Shown here: piece by piece, positions 50,601 to 59,967 of the stretch | How positions within the stretch are numbered: position 1 is the stretch's first letter | Layout of the letters: each line of letters opens with the position of its first letter | NCBI GenBank assembly: GCA_965116945.1 | Contig: OZ220734.1 | Span: forward strand, 372,001-436,000 | Length of the DNA stretch: 64,000 nt | Direction: 5' to 3' | Origin: Plut-88900 sp965116945 | GTDB taxonomy: Bacteria > Chloroflexota > Dehalococcoidia > Plut-88900 | Program-made: the position numbers and the translations under genes | The notes under the pieces: model-generated | Told to the model about the DNA's origin: nothing | The model's database searches: none | Seen by the model: the letters and a program-made list of their open reading frames with translations, nothing else

Positions 50601-51408
50601 TAAGGCCGCCGTCAATGGCGATGGTCTGGCCTGTGACGTAGGCTGCAGCTTGCGAGGCCAGATACACGGCCAATAGCCCGACCTCCCTGAGTTCTCCGCC
50701 TCTTCTCATGGGAATGCTGCGCAGGAGCCTCTTGCGCAGTTCTTCATTTTCGAACTCGGGGGCCATCATCTCCGTGTGGAATGCGCCGGGAGCGATGGTA
50801 TTGACGGTTATGTTGCTCCTGGCCCATTCGAGGGCGAGGCTTTTTGTCAGACCAGACATGGCAGCCTTGGATGTGGAATACAGGCTGTGCATTTGAACGC
50901 CCCGCATTCCTTCGACGGAGGAGATGTTGATGATTCGGCCCCATTTCATTTCCAGCATGTGGGGAGCGACGGCTCTGATGCAGCGGAAGGCGCTGGTCAG
51001 GTTGGAATCCAGCACGTAGCTCCATTCCTCGTTGCTGGTGGGTTGGAAGAACTCCGGTGGCAACCCCTCTGCATTCGGCGCGAAACCGGGGATGGGGACC
51101 AGGGGCTTTACTACGGCGACGCCAGCATTATTTACAAGGATGTCGATACCTCCGAAGGAGTCCACGGTGCGGTGTACGAGGGCGTCAATATCCTCATCAC
51201 TGGTAACGTCGGTAACTACCGGGAGAGCGTCTGCGCCAAGGGCCTGGATTTCGGCCTGAGTTTCGAGGAGCTTGGACTCGGTGCGTCCGGCTATGGCTAC
51301 GCGAGCACCAGCTTCGGAGAGGGCCAGGGCGATTCCCTTACCTATTCCACGACCCCCGCCTGTGACGATGGCAACCTTTCCGGTCAGGTCAAATTCGGGC
51401 AAAGACAT
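50581..51408 (-). CDS. Short-chain dehydrogenase/reductase (SDR)
   Basis: A 275-residue classical SDR, MSLPEFDLTGKVAIVTGGGR followed by GIGKGIALALSEAGARVAIA. It has NNAGVAVVKPLVP and the catalytic Ser and Tyr-x3-Lys in NISSVEGMRGVQMHSLYSTS/KAAMSGL. The insertion between about 100 and 125 (PIPGFAPNAEGLPPEFFQPT) enlarges the substrate loop. It is 44 nt behind accDA on the same strand, and its 3' end overlaps the Mrp gene end on the other strand by 20 nt. Substrate unknown; SDRs near fatty-acid genes may act on 3-ketoacyl groups, but this is not FabG-like in detail. Confidence 0.92.
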   Translation of the reverse strand: MSLPEFDLTGKVAIVTGGGRGIGKGIALALSEAGARVAIAGRTESKLLETQAEIQALGADALPVVTDVTSDEDIDALVHRTVDSFGGIDILVNNAGVAVVKPLVPIPGFAPNAEGLPPEFFQPTSNEEWSYVLDSNLTSAFRCIRAVAPHMLEMKWGRIINISSVEGMRGVQMHSLYSTSKAAMSGLTKSLALEWARSNITVNTIAPGAFHTEMMAPEFENEELRKRLLRSIPMRRGGELREVGLLAVYLASQAAAYVTGQTIAIDGGLTSSMGR

Positions 51409-51452
51409 AATGCAGCATGTGGAAATGAGGTTGGGCCAGGTTTGAAACAGGG

Positions 51453-53309
51453 TCAGGGGGATGTGCTACTAAGGCCGCTCTCCCCGGCCTCGGAGGAGGG
51501 TTGGGCGCCGCGGAGCTTGTTTCTCCATTGCCGTAAACGGCCAACCAGCTTGTTTTGGATATATTCAATCTCTTCTACGAGGGCTTCGCGGTAGTGGGAA
51601 CTGTATTCGCCCATATCACGGTATTTCTTGTAGCGAGTATTGACCAATTTCCTTATGGGAATGGCCTGGACACGCAGAAGTTCCCGAACAAGAAGTCTTT
51701 GGAGTTGTTGGGCTGCTTCGTTGGGGAATTGGTGTGCACCAGCCTCGGGTTCCGGGACAATCACATCAACGATGTTGAGGCGTTTACAATCTCGCGCGGT
51801 AAGTTTGAGAGCAGGGGCTACTGTCGCGGCCTTGGCGGCGTCCCGGAATAGGATGGTTGCGGCTCCTTCAGGGGAAATGGGGGTGTAGATTGCATTCTCA
51901 AGCATCAGGAGGGAGTCAGCGACACCAAAGGCCAAGGCACCCTCACTGCCTCCCTCACCGATGATAACGGAGACTACCGGGGTAGGGATATCGGAGAGGA
52001 GCGCCATGGTGGTAGCAATGGCATTACCAAGACCATGTTCTTCGGCAACGAGGCTAGGCAATGGGCCGGGTGTATCTATGAATGTGACCAGAGGAAGGTG
52101 AAAGCGGGAGGCCATACGCATCATTCGCTGGGCCTTGCGGAAGCCCTCTGGGCCGGTCCGGCCGTTGTTGTGGCGTTGCGAATCGGGGCCGTGGCCCTTC
52201 TCCTGGCCCAGAATTACGACAGCCTGACCAGCAAGATATCCAAGACCTGCAATTACGGCTTCATCGTCGCCACTGACCCGATCTCCCTTGAGTTCAATAA
52301 AGCTGGATGTCATGCGGCCAATGTAGTCCAGAGAGGTGGGTCTATCCTGATGACGGGCAAGGCGCACCTGCTCCCAGGCGGTAGTGGAGTAGCCAGTGGA
52401 GTAGGCGAGCTTGGGCTTCTTGCCCTTCACCGAGACCTTATACCGGGAGTAGAGCATATCCAGTAGTACCGAAAGGGTGTCGGGAAGGCGTTCCCGGGCG
52501 ACTACCTTATCGATCATCCCGTGCTTGAGGTGGGACTCAGCGGTGTGGGCGTCTGTGGGAAGTGGACCGCCGCTGCTTTCCTTGACAGCCCTGAGTGGTG
52601 CAAATCCCAGGAGGGCGTCGGGTTCTGCAAGGATAATGTCGGCCATATTGGCAAAGCTGGAGTAAACCTGCCCCGTTGCGGGGTTAGCCAGGACGGTAAT
52701 GAAGGGAAGCCCGGGGTTGCGAAGACGCTTCGCTGCAGAGACTGTCTTAGCCATCTGCATTAGCGAGAGAACACCTTCCTGAATCCGGGCCCCACCGCTG
52801 GTAACTATTGCAACGATGGGCAGTTTCTTTTTGACCGCGGTTTCGAAGGCGAGGGTTACTTTTTCGCCGACGACACAGCCCATGCTGCCGCCGAGGAAGC
52901 CGAAGTCAAGGGCGACGATAACGGTAGGGCATCCCCGGATGTCGCAGGTGCCGGTTACTGCGGCCTCGGTGAGGCCCGTGGTCTTCTGGGCCTCTCGGAT
53001 CTTCTTACGGTAGGAGACGCCTCCCGAGAATGAGAGGGGATCCATGGATATGAGAGACCTGTTCAGCTCCTTGAAAGAACCGGGGTCGGCGAGAAACTTG
53101 ATCCGTTCCCGCGCGGAAATATTGAAGTGGAATCCGCAGTAGCTGCAAGTCTTGAATTTCTCGTAGGCGCGGGTGCCCGTGAGAAGGGCGTCACAAGATA
53201 GGCAGATACCAGGGTCTGCGTTCTCGAGGGTTTCCTGCTCGCCTTCACCCAAGATGAGCGAACTCAACAGGGTCGCGAGCTTCCGTTTCCTCTTCCTAGT
53301 AGTCGTCAT
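51453..53309 (-). CDS. accDA: Fused acetyl-CoA carboxylase carboxyltransferase (beta-alpha, AccD-AccA)
   Basis: Transfers CO2 from carboxybiotin to acetyl-CoA, giving malonyl-CoA for fatty acids. The 618 residues join two usually separate subunits. The N-terminal AccD part (about 1-300) has a Zn ribbon (CLSCDALLTGTR and CSYCGFH, C-x2-C-x15-C-x2-C), then LGGSMGCVVGEKVTLAFETA and TSGGARIQEGVLSLMQMAKT. The C-terminal AccA part has GQAVVILGQEKGHG, RFHLPLVTFIDTPGPLPSLV and SVIIGEGGSEGALAFGVADS. Separate AccD and AccA total about 600 residues, so both are complete. ATG 53309 overlaps the ftsK stop region by 14 nt. The biotin carboxylase and BCCP genes are not in the window. Confidence 0.95.
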   Translation of the reverse strand: MTTTRKRKRKLATLLSSLILGEGEQETLENADPGICLSCDALLTGTRAYEKFKTCSYCGFHFNISARERIKFLADPGSFKELNRSLISMDPLSFSGGVSYRKKIREAQKTTGLTEAAVTGTCDIRGCPTVIVALDFGFLGGSMGCVVGEKVTLAFETAVKKKLPIVAIVTSGGARIQEGVLSLMQMAKTVSAAKRLRNPGLPFITVLANPATGQVYSSFANMADIILAEPDALLGFAPLRAVKESSGGPLPTDAHTAESHLKHGMIDKVVARERLPDTLSVLLDMLYSRYKVSVKGKKPKLAYSTGYSTTAWEQVRLARHQDRPTSLDYIGRMTSSFIELKGDRVSGDDEAVIAGLGYLAGQAVVILGQEKGHGPDSQRHNNGRTGPEGFRKAQRMMRMASRFHLPLVTFIDTPGPLPSLVAEEHGLGNAIATTMALLSDIPTPVVSVIIGEGGSEGALAFGVADSLLMLENAIYTPISPEGAATILFRDAAKAATVAPALKLTARDCKRLNIVDVIVPEPEAGAHQFPNEAAQQLQRLLVRELLRVQAIPIRKLVNTRYKKYRDMGEYSSHYREALVEEIEYIQNKLVGRLRQWRNKLRGAQPSSEAGESGLSSTSP

Positions 53310-55902
53310 CGTCCTCGCCGAGGGTCAACACGGTGCGGGACTTTCCTGGCTCTCCAGCGGACACTATCCCATTTGACTCCAATTGGTCAAGGAGGCTGGC
53401 GGCCTTGGGGTAACCGATTCCGAGACGTCTTTGCAGCAATGAGGCTGAAATGCTCTTGTGCCGATTAGCCAAGTTGCGAGCCTTTGCAAACAATGGGTCT
53501 TCGTTTTCCTGGATCTCCTGCAAGACATCCGATGGTCCAGACCAGAGCGGGGAGATGGAAGAGCGATCCTCCAAGTCGTTGTGTTCCTTCGTTGGAGGGT
53601 CTCCCAGGAGTTCCTCAATAGTCGGAGGCTCTGGAACGCCACCGGCCTTCTCCGACCAGAAATGGACAATCCTTTCCACTTCTATATCGGAGAGGTAAAC
53701 GCCCTGAAGTCTCTTGGGTTTTGAGGCGTCGGAGGGTAGGAATAGCATGTCGCCGCGGCCGAGGAGCTTCTCTGCGCCTGGGGCATCGAGGATGACTCGG
53801 GAGTCGGTCATGGAGGTAACTGCAAAGCTGATCCTGGTGGGGAAGTTGGCCTTGATTAGTCCGGTGATGACGTCTACCGAGGGGCGCTGGGTTGCAACGA
53901 TGAGGTGGATACCAGTTGCCCGGCCCATCTGGGCCAGCCGGGTGAGGGACTGCTCCACGTCGAATGGTGCAACGACCATGAGGTCGGCCAATTCGTCTAC
54001 CACGACTACCAGGTAGGACATACGCTCCGCTGCGGAGACCTTGGTGTTGTACCCGCTTATATTCCTGGCGCCAGCGCTTGCCATTACCTTGTATCGGCGG
54101 TCCATTTCCTCAGTAACCCACTTGAGGGCACCTACGACCTTCTCCATGTCCATGATGACGGGTGTAGATAGATGCGGAATAGTGCTGAAAGGAACGAGTT
54201 CGACGCGCTTGGGGTCCACCATCACGAACTTAACGTCTTTAGGTCCGTTGTTCATGAGAAGACTGGCAATCAGCGAAGTTATGCAAACACTCTTACCGCT
54301 GCCAGTTGAGCCGGCAATGAGCAGGTGGGGCATTGAGGCGAGATCTCCCATTACCATCTGGCCCGCGCTGCCTTTACCGAGGGCCACTGCGAGTTTGGAC
54401 TTACCCAGCATCTTTTGGAATTCGGGGCTTGCGAGGGCCTCTCTGAGGCCTACCTTGCCCATGGTGAGGTTTGGCACCTCTATGCCCACCAGGGCTTTGC
54501 CCGGGATGGGGGCCTCAATCCTGATGGTGGGGGCTGCCATGGCGAGAGCGAGGTCCTTGTCCAAGGCAGCAATCTGGTCCACACGTACGCGCTTTTTGGA
54601 AACCTCGTCTCGGCGAGTGACGGGTCTGCCCTGCTCGTCAACCATTAGTTTGCCTTCGGCATCTCGCTCTCTGATCTCCTTGTACTTGCGAAACCAGCCA
54701 GGTTCAACACCGAACTGGGTTACGGTCGGGCCGGAGTTAATCTGGGTCACCTTGGCATCAATGCCGTGACTGGCGAGGGCACTTTCGATTTGTTCAGCCC
54801 GTTCCTGATGGTCGGTAGGAGCCAAATCGACTTCTTCCGTTTCGTCCAGCAGATCCAAGGACGGTACGGGCAGTTCAGTATCTTCGGTGGGGCTTGCGGA
54901 GACTCCGTTGGTTGGAGCAAGAGTCTCGATTTCGGGCTCAGTGAACATGGAGCTCTGCGTCGGTTTGGGTTCGATGATGGCAATAGGGGGCTCGAGAGTT
55001 TCCTGTTCATCCTCTTCGAATAGCACTTCCTCGTCTTCCACATCTTCTTCGATGTCTTCAACATCTTCAGAGTCAGCAACAGCCGCGCCTGCGGATCCTG
55101 AAGGTGGTGGTGAATCGACGATAGAGCCGACTATTGCAGATTCGTAGCTGAACTCCTCATTCTCCCCGGATACCTGGGTCAAGTCGGGGGCGGCGAGTTC
55201 CTGGCGGGGCTGGGGGCGGGGGGGAACCGTAGCGAGCCTTGGCCACATTTCCGAGGGAGACATGCGTGACGGACTAATCCTGTTAAGGGAGGAGACCATG
55301 CCGCGGACTTGTCGGGACTCGCGCCAGTCCTGGAACTTGTCCACTAATAGCCCTGCAAGACGATACAGGAACACTAAGACCCACAATACGGAGAAGACGG
55401 CCATGAGGGCGGCCTGGTAGGAAACCCTGGGGGCCACAAGAACGAAGGCGAGAAGGGCGATGGCGCTCAGACGGGCAATACCCCACCTGTCCGTATCGCC
55501 GATTATGGCGTCGCCTGCCACACCACCCATGGTCAGGTCCCTGAGGTTGGCGTACTCAAATTCGAAGAACGCCATGATCCCGAAGACAATGGCGCCAGCA
55601 GCTGCAACGGCCAACCACCAGTTGAACCTAGATAGCAGGCTTCCAGGGTGCCTTACGACAACCACGGCAGACACCGCAATTATGAGAACAGCCGGGCCCA
55701 TGGCTAATCCGAAGGTCTTAATGAGGGTTTCCCGGAAGATTACGGCTGGCGGGGCGAGAAGAATTAAGAGAACTATTGCTACAAACAGCCAGTGCGACTT
55801 CGAGTCTATTCCTCCTGATAATCCCATCTTCAGGTCCCATCCTGTGGGGCCCCTAGAATGTAAGTTGCCTTCCGAACCGTGAAGGGCTTTTGACCTAGCC
55901 AT
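53296..55902 (-). CDS. ftsK: FtsK/SpoIIIE DNA translocase
   Basis: Septum-located motor that pumps DNA and aligns chromosome termini at division. The 868 residues start with a short basic leader and four membrane helices (about 33-195: LFVAIVLLILLAPPAVIF; LSAIALLAFVLVAPR). An acidic, disordered linker (about 255-365) follows. The motor domain has LLIAGSTGSGKSVCITSLIA (Walker A), LVVVVDELADLMVVA (Walker B) and GIHLIVATQRPSVDVITGLI. The C-terminal winged-helix gamma domain reads SASLLQRRLGIGYPKAASLL. AAGGAGG precedes ATG 55902. It is 46 nt after the RNase J gene and overlaps accDA. Confidence 0.97.
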   Translation of the reverse strand: MARSKALHGSEGNLHSRGPTGWDLKMGLSGGIDSKSHWLFVAIVLLILLAPPAVIFRETLIKTFGLAMGPAVLIIAVSAVVVVRHPGSLLSRFNWWLAVAAAGAIVFGIMAFFEFEYANLRDLTMGGVAGDAIIGDTDRWGIARLSAIALLAFVLVAPRVSYQAALMAVFSVLWVLVFLYRLAGLLVDKFQDWRESRQVRGMVSSLNRISPSRMSPSEMWPRLATVPPRPQPRQELAAPDLTQVSGENEEFSYESAIVGSIVDSPPPSGSAGAAVADSEDVEDIEEDVEDEEVLFEEDEQETLEPPIAIIEPKPTQSSMFTEPEIETLAPTNGVSASPTEDTELPVPSLDLLDETEEVDLAPTDHQERAEQIESALASHGIDAKVTQINSGPTVTQFGVEPGWFRKYKEIRERDAEGKLMVDEQGRPVTRRDEVSKKRVRVDQIAALDKDLALAMAAPTIRIEAPIPGKALVGIEVPNLTMGKVGLREALASPEFQKMLGKSKLAVALGKGSAGQMVMGDLASMPHLLIAGSTGSGKSVCITSLIASLLMNNGPKDVKFVMVDPKRVELVPFSTIPHLSTPVIMDMEKVVGALKWVTEEMDRRYKVMASAGARNISGYNTKVSAAERMSYLVVVVDELADLMVVAPFDVEQSLTRLAQMGRATGIHLIVATQRPSVDVITGLIKANFPTRISFAVTSMTDSRVILDAPGAEKLLGRGDMLFLPSDASKPKRLQGVYLSDIEVERIVHFWSEKAGGVPEPPTIEELLGDPPTKEHNDLEDRSSISPLWSGPSDVLQEIQENEDPLFAKARNLANRHKSISASLLQRRLGIGYPKAASLLDQLESNGIVSAGEPGKSRTVLTLGEDDDDY

Positions 55903-55948
55903 AGCCGGTCCTCCTTTCCTTGAAACTTAATCTGCATAGTGAATAACT

Positions 55949-57604
55949 CTATCCCTCCACAACAATCGGAAGGATAATCGGTCGACGTTTAGTCTCTTGC
56001 TGGTAGTATTTCTTTAATGCGGACTTCACGCTGGACTTCAAATTGGCGTGAGTTAGTGTCCCGTTGAGTTGATCAAGGGTTTCGGTAACTACTCTGCGGC
56101 TACCTTCGATGAGGGCCGGAGTCTCGGTGTGATCTGCGAAGCCCTGGGTCACGATTTCCGGCTCTCCATCAACGGTGCCGGTATCGCTATCCAGACTTAG
56201 TGTAATAATTACAAAGCCGTATCTGGCCAACTTTCTGCGGTCCTTAAGGACCTCGCTCTCCAGCGACCAGCGGCCGCTGCCATCCAGGTAGACGGGCCCT
56301 GCCTGTACCTGTGCCGATACACCTACGGTTTCCTCTGAAATCTCCAAAACATTCCCGTTGTCCAAAACGAAGGTGTTGTCGGGCGCTACGCCCATGGCCT
56401 GAGCGAGCTTAGCGTGGGCAACGAGGTGTCGGTGTTCGCCGTGAACGGGAACGAAGAATTGGGGTCTCGTGAGGCCGAGCATGAGTTTGAGTTCTTCCTG
56501 GCTGGCGTGGCCACGAACGTGGACCTCCTTGACGCGGCCATAAAGCACGTCTGCGCCAAGACGAAAGAGGTTATCGATGGTCTTTCCAATAAGAATTTGG
56601 TTTCCGGGGATGGGGGTGGCCGACATTACCACGGTATCCCGGGGTTCGATTTGGATGTGCTTGTGCTCACCGTTGGCAATCCTGGTGAGGGCGGATGATG
56701 GCTCTCCCTGGGTGCCGGTTAATACGATTGTGACCTGATGCGCCGGCAACTTCTGGGTATCCGTAAGGCTGACAAGCACTCCTTCCGGGACATCCAGATA
56801 TCCAAGCTTGTTGGAGAGCTGTACGTTGTCCACCATGCTGCGACCTTCGATACAAACCTTTCGCCCATTTTCAGCCGCTGCGTCTATGACCTGTTGTACG
56901 CGGGATACGAGGGAGGCAAAGGTAGCAATAATGACGCGGCCCGGAGCCTCGCTCATTATTTGGCGGAGGGCACCGCTCACGGTCTGTTCAGAAGGGGTAT
57001 AGCCGGGGACTTCGGCGTAGGTGGAGTCGGAGAGGAGAAGTTGCACGCCTTCGTCTCCGATCTGGGCAAGTCGGGCGAGGTCCGCCGGACGCCCGTCCAC
57101 TGGGGTGTGGTCAAATTTGAAGTCGCCGGTATGGACAATAGTGCCGCCGGGGTAACGAATAACCAAGCCGGTGGAGTCTGGGATGCTGTGGCAGACGCGG
57201 AAGCTCTCGATAGTAAACTGGCCAAGGGAGAAGGGCTCTCCGGGCGTCACTACGTTGAGATCGGCGTCTTTTATGCGGCTTCGAGACTTGAGTTTCGAGG
57301 AGATCAGGCCCTCGGCCAGGCGCGGTGCATATACCGGCACGTTCAACTGCTCCAGGATGAAGGGCAGCGCGCCGGTATGATCTTCGTGGCCATGGGTAAT
57401 CACGATTCCCCGAACCCTGGAAGCGTTTTCCAGGAGATAGGAGATATCCGGGATAACCAAGTTGATTCCCGGAAGATCCTCGCCGGGAAACATCACGCCG
57501 GCATCTACAACGACGATATCGTCGTCATATTGCAATGCCAGCATGTTTTTCCCTATTTCACCTAGACCACCTAGTGGAATTACTTTTAGTGAAGAACTGG
57601 GCAT
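55949..57604 (-). CDS. rnj: Ribonuclease J
   Basis: A 551-residue MBL-beta-CASP RNase with 5'-3' exo- and endonuclease activity for mRNA decay and rRNA maturation. It starts SSSLKVIPLGGLGEIGKNML and has the metal motif GIVITHGHEDHTGALPFILE, then VHTGDFKFDHTPVDGRPAD, LLLSDSTYAEVPGYTPSEQT, and the beta-CASP region (IATFASLVSRVQQVIDAAAE and GTQGEPSSALTRIANGEH). The final metal His is in VPVHGEHRHLVAHAKLA. A C-terminal domain of about 100 residues follows. Length matches Gram-positive-type RNase J. It begins 9 nt after the UDG stop with no strong ribosome site, so translation is probably coupled. Confidence 0.97.
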   Translation of the reverse strand: MPSSSLKVIPLGGLGEIGKNMLALQYDDDIVVVDAGVMFPGEDLPGINLVIPDISYLLENASRVRGIVITHGHEDHTGALPFILEQLNVPVYAPRLAEGLISSKLKSRSRIKDADLNVVTPGEPFSLGQFTIESFRVCHSIPDSTGLVIRYPGGTIVHTGDFKFDHTPVDGRPADLARLAQIGDEGVQLLLSDSTYAEVPGYTPSEQTVSGALRQIMSEAPGRVIIATFASLVSRVQQVIDAAAENGRKVCIEGRSMVDNVQLSNKLGYLDVPEGVLVSLTDTQKLPAHQVTIVLTGTQGEPSSALTRIANGEHKHIQIEPRDTVVMSATPIPGNQILIGKTIDNLFRLGADVLYGRVKEVHVRGHASQEELKLMLGLTRPQFFVPVHGEHRHLVAHAKLAQAMGVAPDNTFVLDNGNVLEISEETVGVSAQVQAGPVYLDGSGRWSLESEVLKDRRKLARYGFVIITLSLDSDTGTVDGEPEIVTQGFADHTETPALIEGSRRVVTETLDQLNGTLTHANLKSSVKSALKKYYQQETKRRPIILPIVVEG

Positions 57605-57613
57605 GGGGCAAAA

Positions 57614-58207
57614 TTAAAACATTGATAATTGCTCTGGCCGGGCCTCTGCCGTGGGCTGTTGGTCCTCCCGCACCAACGCTTCCGGTATTTTCTTCATATC
57701 TTCTATCAGGGTGTCTCTGAGTTTCTGTTGATGCAGGGCTGCAGCCGGGTGGTACATGGCAAAGACTCTCTGTCCATTTATGTCAGCGAATTTGCCGTGT
57801 ATCTTCCCGATAGTCTGCCCGGGAAAGAACCGGGCCATGGAATGCCTCCCCAAGGTGACGATCAATTCCGGGGCAAGGAGCTCGATTTGCTGCTCCAGCC
57901 AGGAACGGCACTGCTGTACTTCCTCGGGAAGAGGGTCCCGGTTCTGGGGGGGTCGGCACTTGATGATGTTCGTTATGTATACTTCATCTCTTTTCAGATT
58001 GATTGTTGCAAGCAACTCATCGAGAAACTTGCCAGCGGGGCCGATGAACGGTCTGCCATGCTTGTCTTCGTGGAATCCAGGGCCTTCACCGATAAACATG
58101 ATTCGCGGGCGTTCGGGTCCCTCACCCGGGACGACGTTGGTGCGGCCCTTGCAGAGACCACAGGCCACGCACTGCTTAATCCGGTCATGCAGTAGGTCAA
58201 GCTGCAC
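57614..58207 (-). CDS. Type 4 (family 4) uracil-DNA glycosylase
   Basis: Removes uracil from DNA, a base-excision repair enzyme with a 4Fe-4S cluster. The 197 residues start with the cluster half CVACGLCKGRTNVVPGEGPE and the motif MFIGEGPGFHEDKHGRPFIG (uracil-binding). The second cluster half is KCRPPQNRDPLPEEVQQCRS. The C-terminal signature is VFAMYHPAAALHQQKLRDTL. All four Cys ligands are present. It is first in the run udg-rnj-ftsK-accDA-SDR on the minus strand. Confidence 0.95.
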   Translation of the reverse strand: MQLDLLHDRIKQCVACGLCKGRTNVVPGEGPERPRIMFIGEGPGFHEDKHGRPFIGPAGKFLDELLATINLKRDEVYITNIIKCRPPQNRDPLPEEVQQCRSWLEQQIELLAPELIVTLGRHSMARFFPGQTIGKIHGKFADINGQRVFAMYHPAAALHQQKLRDTLIEDMKKIPEALVREDQQPTAEARPEQLSMF

Positions 58208-58446
58208 GGTTAGCTTCCCCTTTCACCCGGCGGGTAATAGCCGAGGCAAAGCGGCACTTTCGGAAACCAGGGACCGTATCGGGGCAGGGTTGGGAGCCGG
58301 GAACCAGTATGCTCGCTTTCGTCGAGCTTTTAGAACATTACAAAACCAAATATTGCTCCATGAGTATATCACCTGCCCGAAGCAGGTCGCAACACTCTTG
58401 CGGCCGGGAAGCCGAGGGAGGGGGTACCCGGGTGGGGGGAGGGGAT

Positions 58447-58701
58447 TCAGGAGCCGGTATTTTCTGAAATGAAGTCGATGGCGTCCTGGACGGTTAGAAT
58501 CTTCTCGGCATCTTCGTCGGCGATTTCGAGCTTATTGTCGCCTTCGCTAAACTCGTCTTCCAGGGCCATGATGAGTTCTACGAGGTCAAGGGAATCGGCA
58601 TTGAGGTCATCAATGAAAGAGGCTGAAGGGTTAACTTCGGACTCTTCTACACCGAGCTGCTCGACGATGATTTTCGTTACTCTATCGTTGATTTCGGACA
58701 T
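58447..58701 (-). CDS. acpP: Acyl carrier protein
   Basis: Carries growing acyl chains on a 4'-phosphopantetheine bound to Ser in the motif NADSLDLVELIMALEDEFSE. The 84 residues (typical 75-85) start MSEINDRVTKIIVEQLGVEE and are strongly acidic, as expected. AGGAGA precedes ATG 58701. It is the last gene of the DUF177-rpmF-fabD-fabG-nusB-acpP run, 60 nt after nusB. Confidence 0.97.
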   Translation of the reverse strand: MSEINDRVTKIIVEQLGVEESEVNPSASFIDDLNADSLDLVELIMALEDEFSEGDNKLEIADEDAEKILTVQDAIDFISENTGS

Positions 58702-58761
58702 GTATTTTCTCCTATGAGCACCAACAAATTGCGTATATGTAAATGGTAGCGGGGGGTCGTG

Positions 58762-59172
58762 TCAAGCTTGGCGCTGGGCTAGCAGACTACCCAGAACACC
58801 GTTCACGAAACGGGGGGAGCTATCGCTGCCGAAGGCCTTGGCGATCTCAACGGCTTCGTTGGCGACGGCCTTGGGAGGGGTGTCGGTCGGGAGGGTGATT
58901 TCGTAGACAGCCAAGCGAAGGATATTGCGGTCTATAGAGGAAAGGTGGGCAATGGGCCAGTTGGGGGCGAAGGATTCGATGATACGGTCCAGTTCAGCAA
59001 CTCTGCTCAGGACGCCGGTAGTGAGCTCGGCGCCAAAGGTCCAGGAGTCCGGGGGGGTATCACCTCTCTTTTTGGCGCGTTCGAGGATGGCACTGACATC
59101 ATGTCTTGCAGTGTCCACTTCGTAGAGAGTCTGCAGGGCGAGGACCCTGCCTTTTCGCCGGGGGCCGGGCAT
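58762..59172 (-). CDS. nusB: Transcription antitermination factor NusB
   Basis: RNA-binding antitermination factor that works with NusE/S10 on rRNA operons. The 136 residues have RRKGRVLALQTLYEVDTARH at the N-terminus (arginine-rich RNA-binding helix), HLSSIDRNILRLAVYEITLP and PPKAVANEAVEIAKAFGSDS, then RFVNGVLGSLL at the C-terminus, all typical. It is placed between fabG and acpP, separated by 13 and 60 nt. A nusB inside a fatty-acid synthesis run is uncommon. Confidence 0.96.
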   Translation of the reverse strand: MPGPRRKGRVLALQTLYEVDTARHDVSAILERAKKRGDTPPDSWTFGAELTTGVLSRVAELDRIIESFAPNWPIAHLSSIDRNILRLAVYEITLPTDTPPKAVANEAVEIAKAFGSDSSPRFVNGVLGSLLAQRQA

Positions 59173-59185
59173 AACTAGAGGTGAG

Positions 59186-59938
59186 CTAAGTCATGAACAT
59201 CCCGCCGTCCACATTGATCACCTGGCCGGTGATGTAAGACGAACGGTGGGAGGCGAGGAACTCTACGAGGTCAGCTACATGGTCGGGATCGCCGAATCGG
59301 GCCTGGGGGATCTGGGCGCGTAGCCTTTCTCGCACCTGCTCATTGAGCCTGGCGGTCATATCGGTTTCGATGAAGCCTGGGGCCACGGCGTTCACGGTAA
59401 TGCCACGGGAGGCGACTTCCCGGGCAGTAGTCTTGGTGAGGCCAATGATGCCGGCCTTGGCGGCGGCGTAGTTGGCCTGACCCGGGTTTCCTGCTACTCC
59501 AACCACACTGGATATGTTAATGATGCGGCCCCAGCGGCTCTTCATCATGCCGCTAAGGACCTTCTGGGTGCAGAGGAATGCACCACGAAGGTTGGTGGTC
59601 AGGACAGCATCCCAATCTTCGACCTTCATGCGAAGGAGAAGGCCGTCACGGTTGATGCCGGCGTTGTTGATGAGGATATCGATCTGGCCAAAAGCCTCGG
59701 TGGTGGCCTTTACGAGGCTTTCTATGTCTTCCGGAGAGGTAACGTCGGTGCGGGTGAAGAGGAGGTTTTCAGAAGGGATGGAGGCGGCCTCCAAGAGGGC
59801 GCGGGTGTCCGGGATGTCACTGAGACCGCCGACAGAGACTCTAGCTCCTGCGGAAGCAAGCCTGACAACGATAGCCTGTCCAATTCCCCGGGAACCCCCG
59901 GTAACGACGGCTACCTTTCCGGCAAGGCTTTGTTCCAC
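59186..59938 (-). CDS. fabG: 3-oxoacyl-ACP reductase
   Basis: NADPH-dependent reduction of 3-ketoacyl-ACP in fatty-acid elongation. The 250-residue SDR has VAVVTGGSRGIGQAIVVRLA, NNAGINRDGLLLRMKVEDWD (a FabG hallmark), the catalytic NISSVVGVAGNPGQANYAAA then KAGIIGLTKT, and VAPGFIETDMTARLNEQVRE and YITGQVINVDGGMFM at the end. The start is GTG at 59938. It lies 29 nt after fabD and 13 nt before nusB, so all are one operon. Confidence 0.96.
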   Translation of the reverse strand: MEQSLAGKVAVVTGGSRGIGQAIVVRLASAGARVSVGGLSDIPDTRALLEAASIPSENLLFTRTDVTSPEDIESLVKATTEAFGQIDILINNAGINRDGLLLRMKVEDWDAVLTTNLRGAFLCTQKVLSGMMKSRWGRIINISSVVGVAGNPGQANYAAAKAGIIGLTKTTAREVASRGITVNAVAPGFIETDMTARLNEQVRERLRAQIPQARFGDPDHVADLVEFLASHRSSYITGQVINVDGGMFMT

Positions 59939-59967
59939 GTTACAACTCAGGGGAGGGGACTGAGGTC

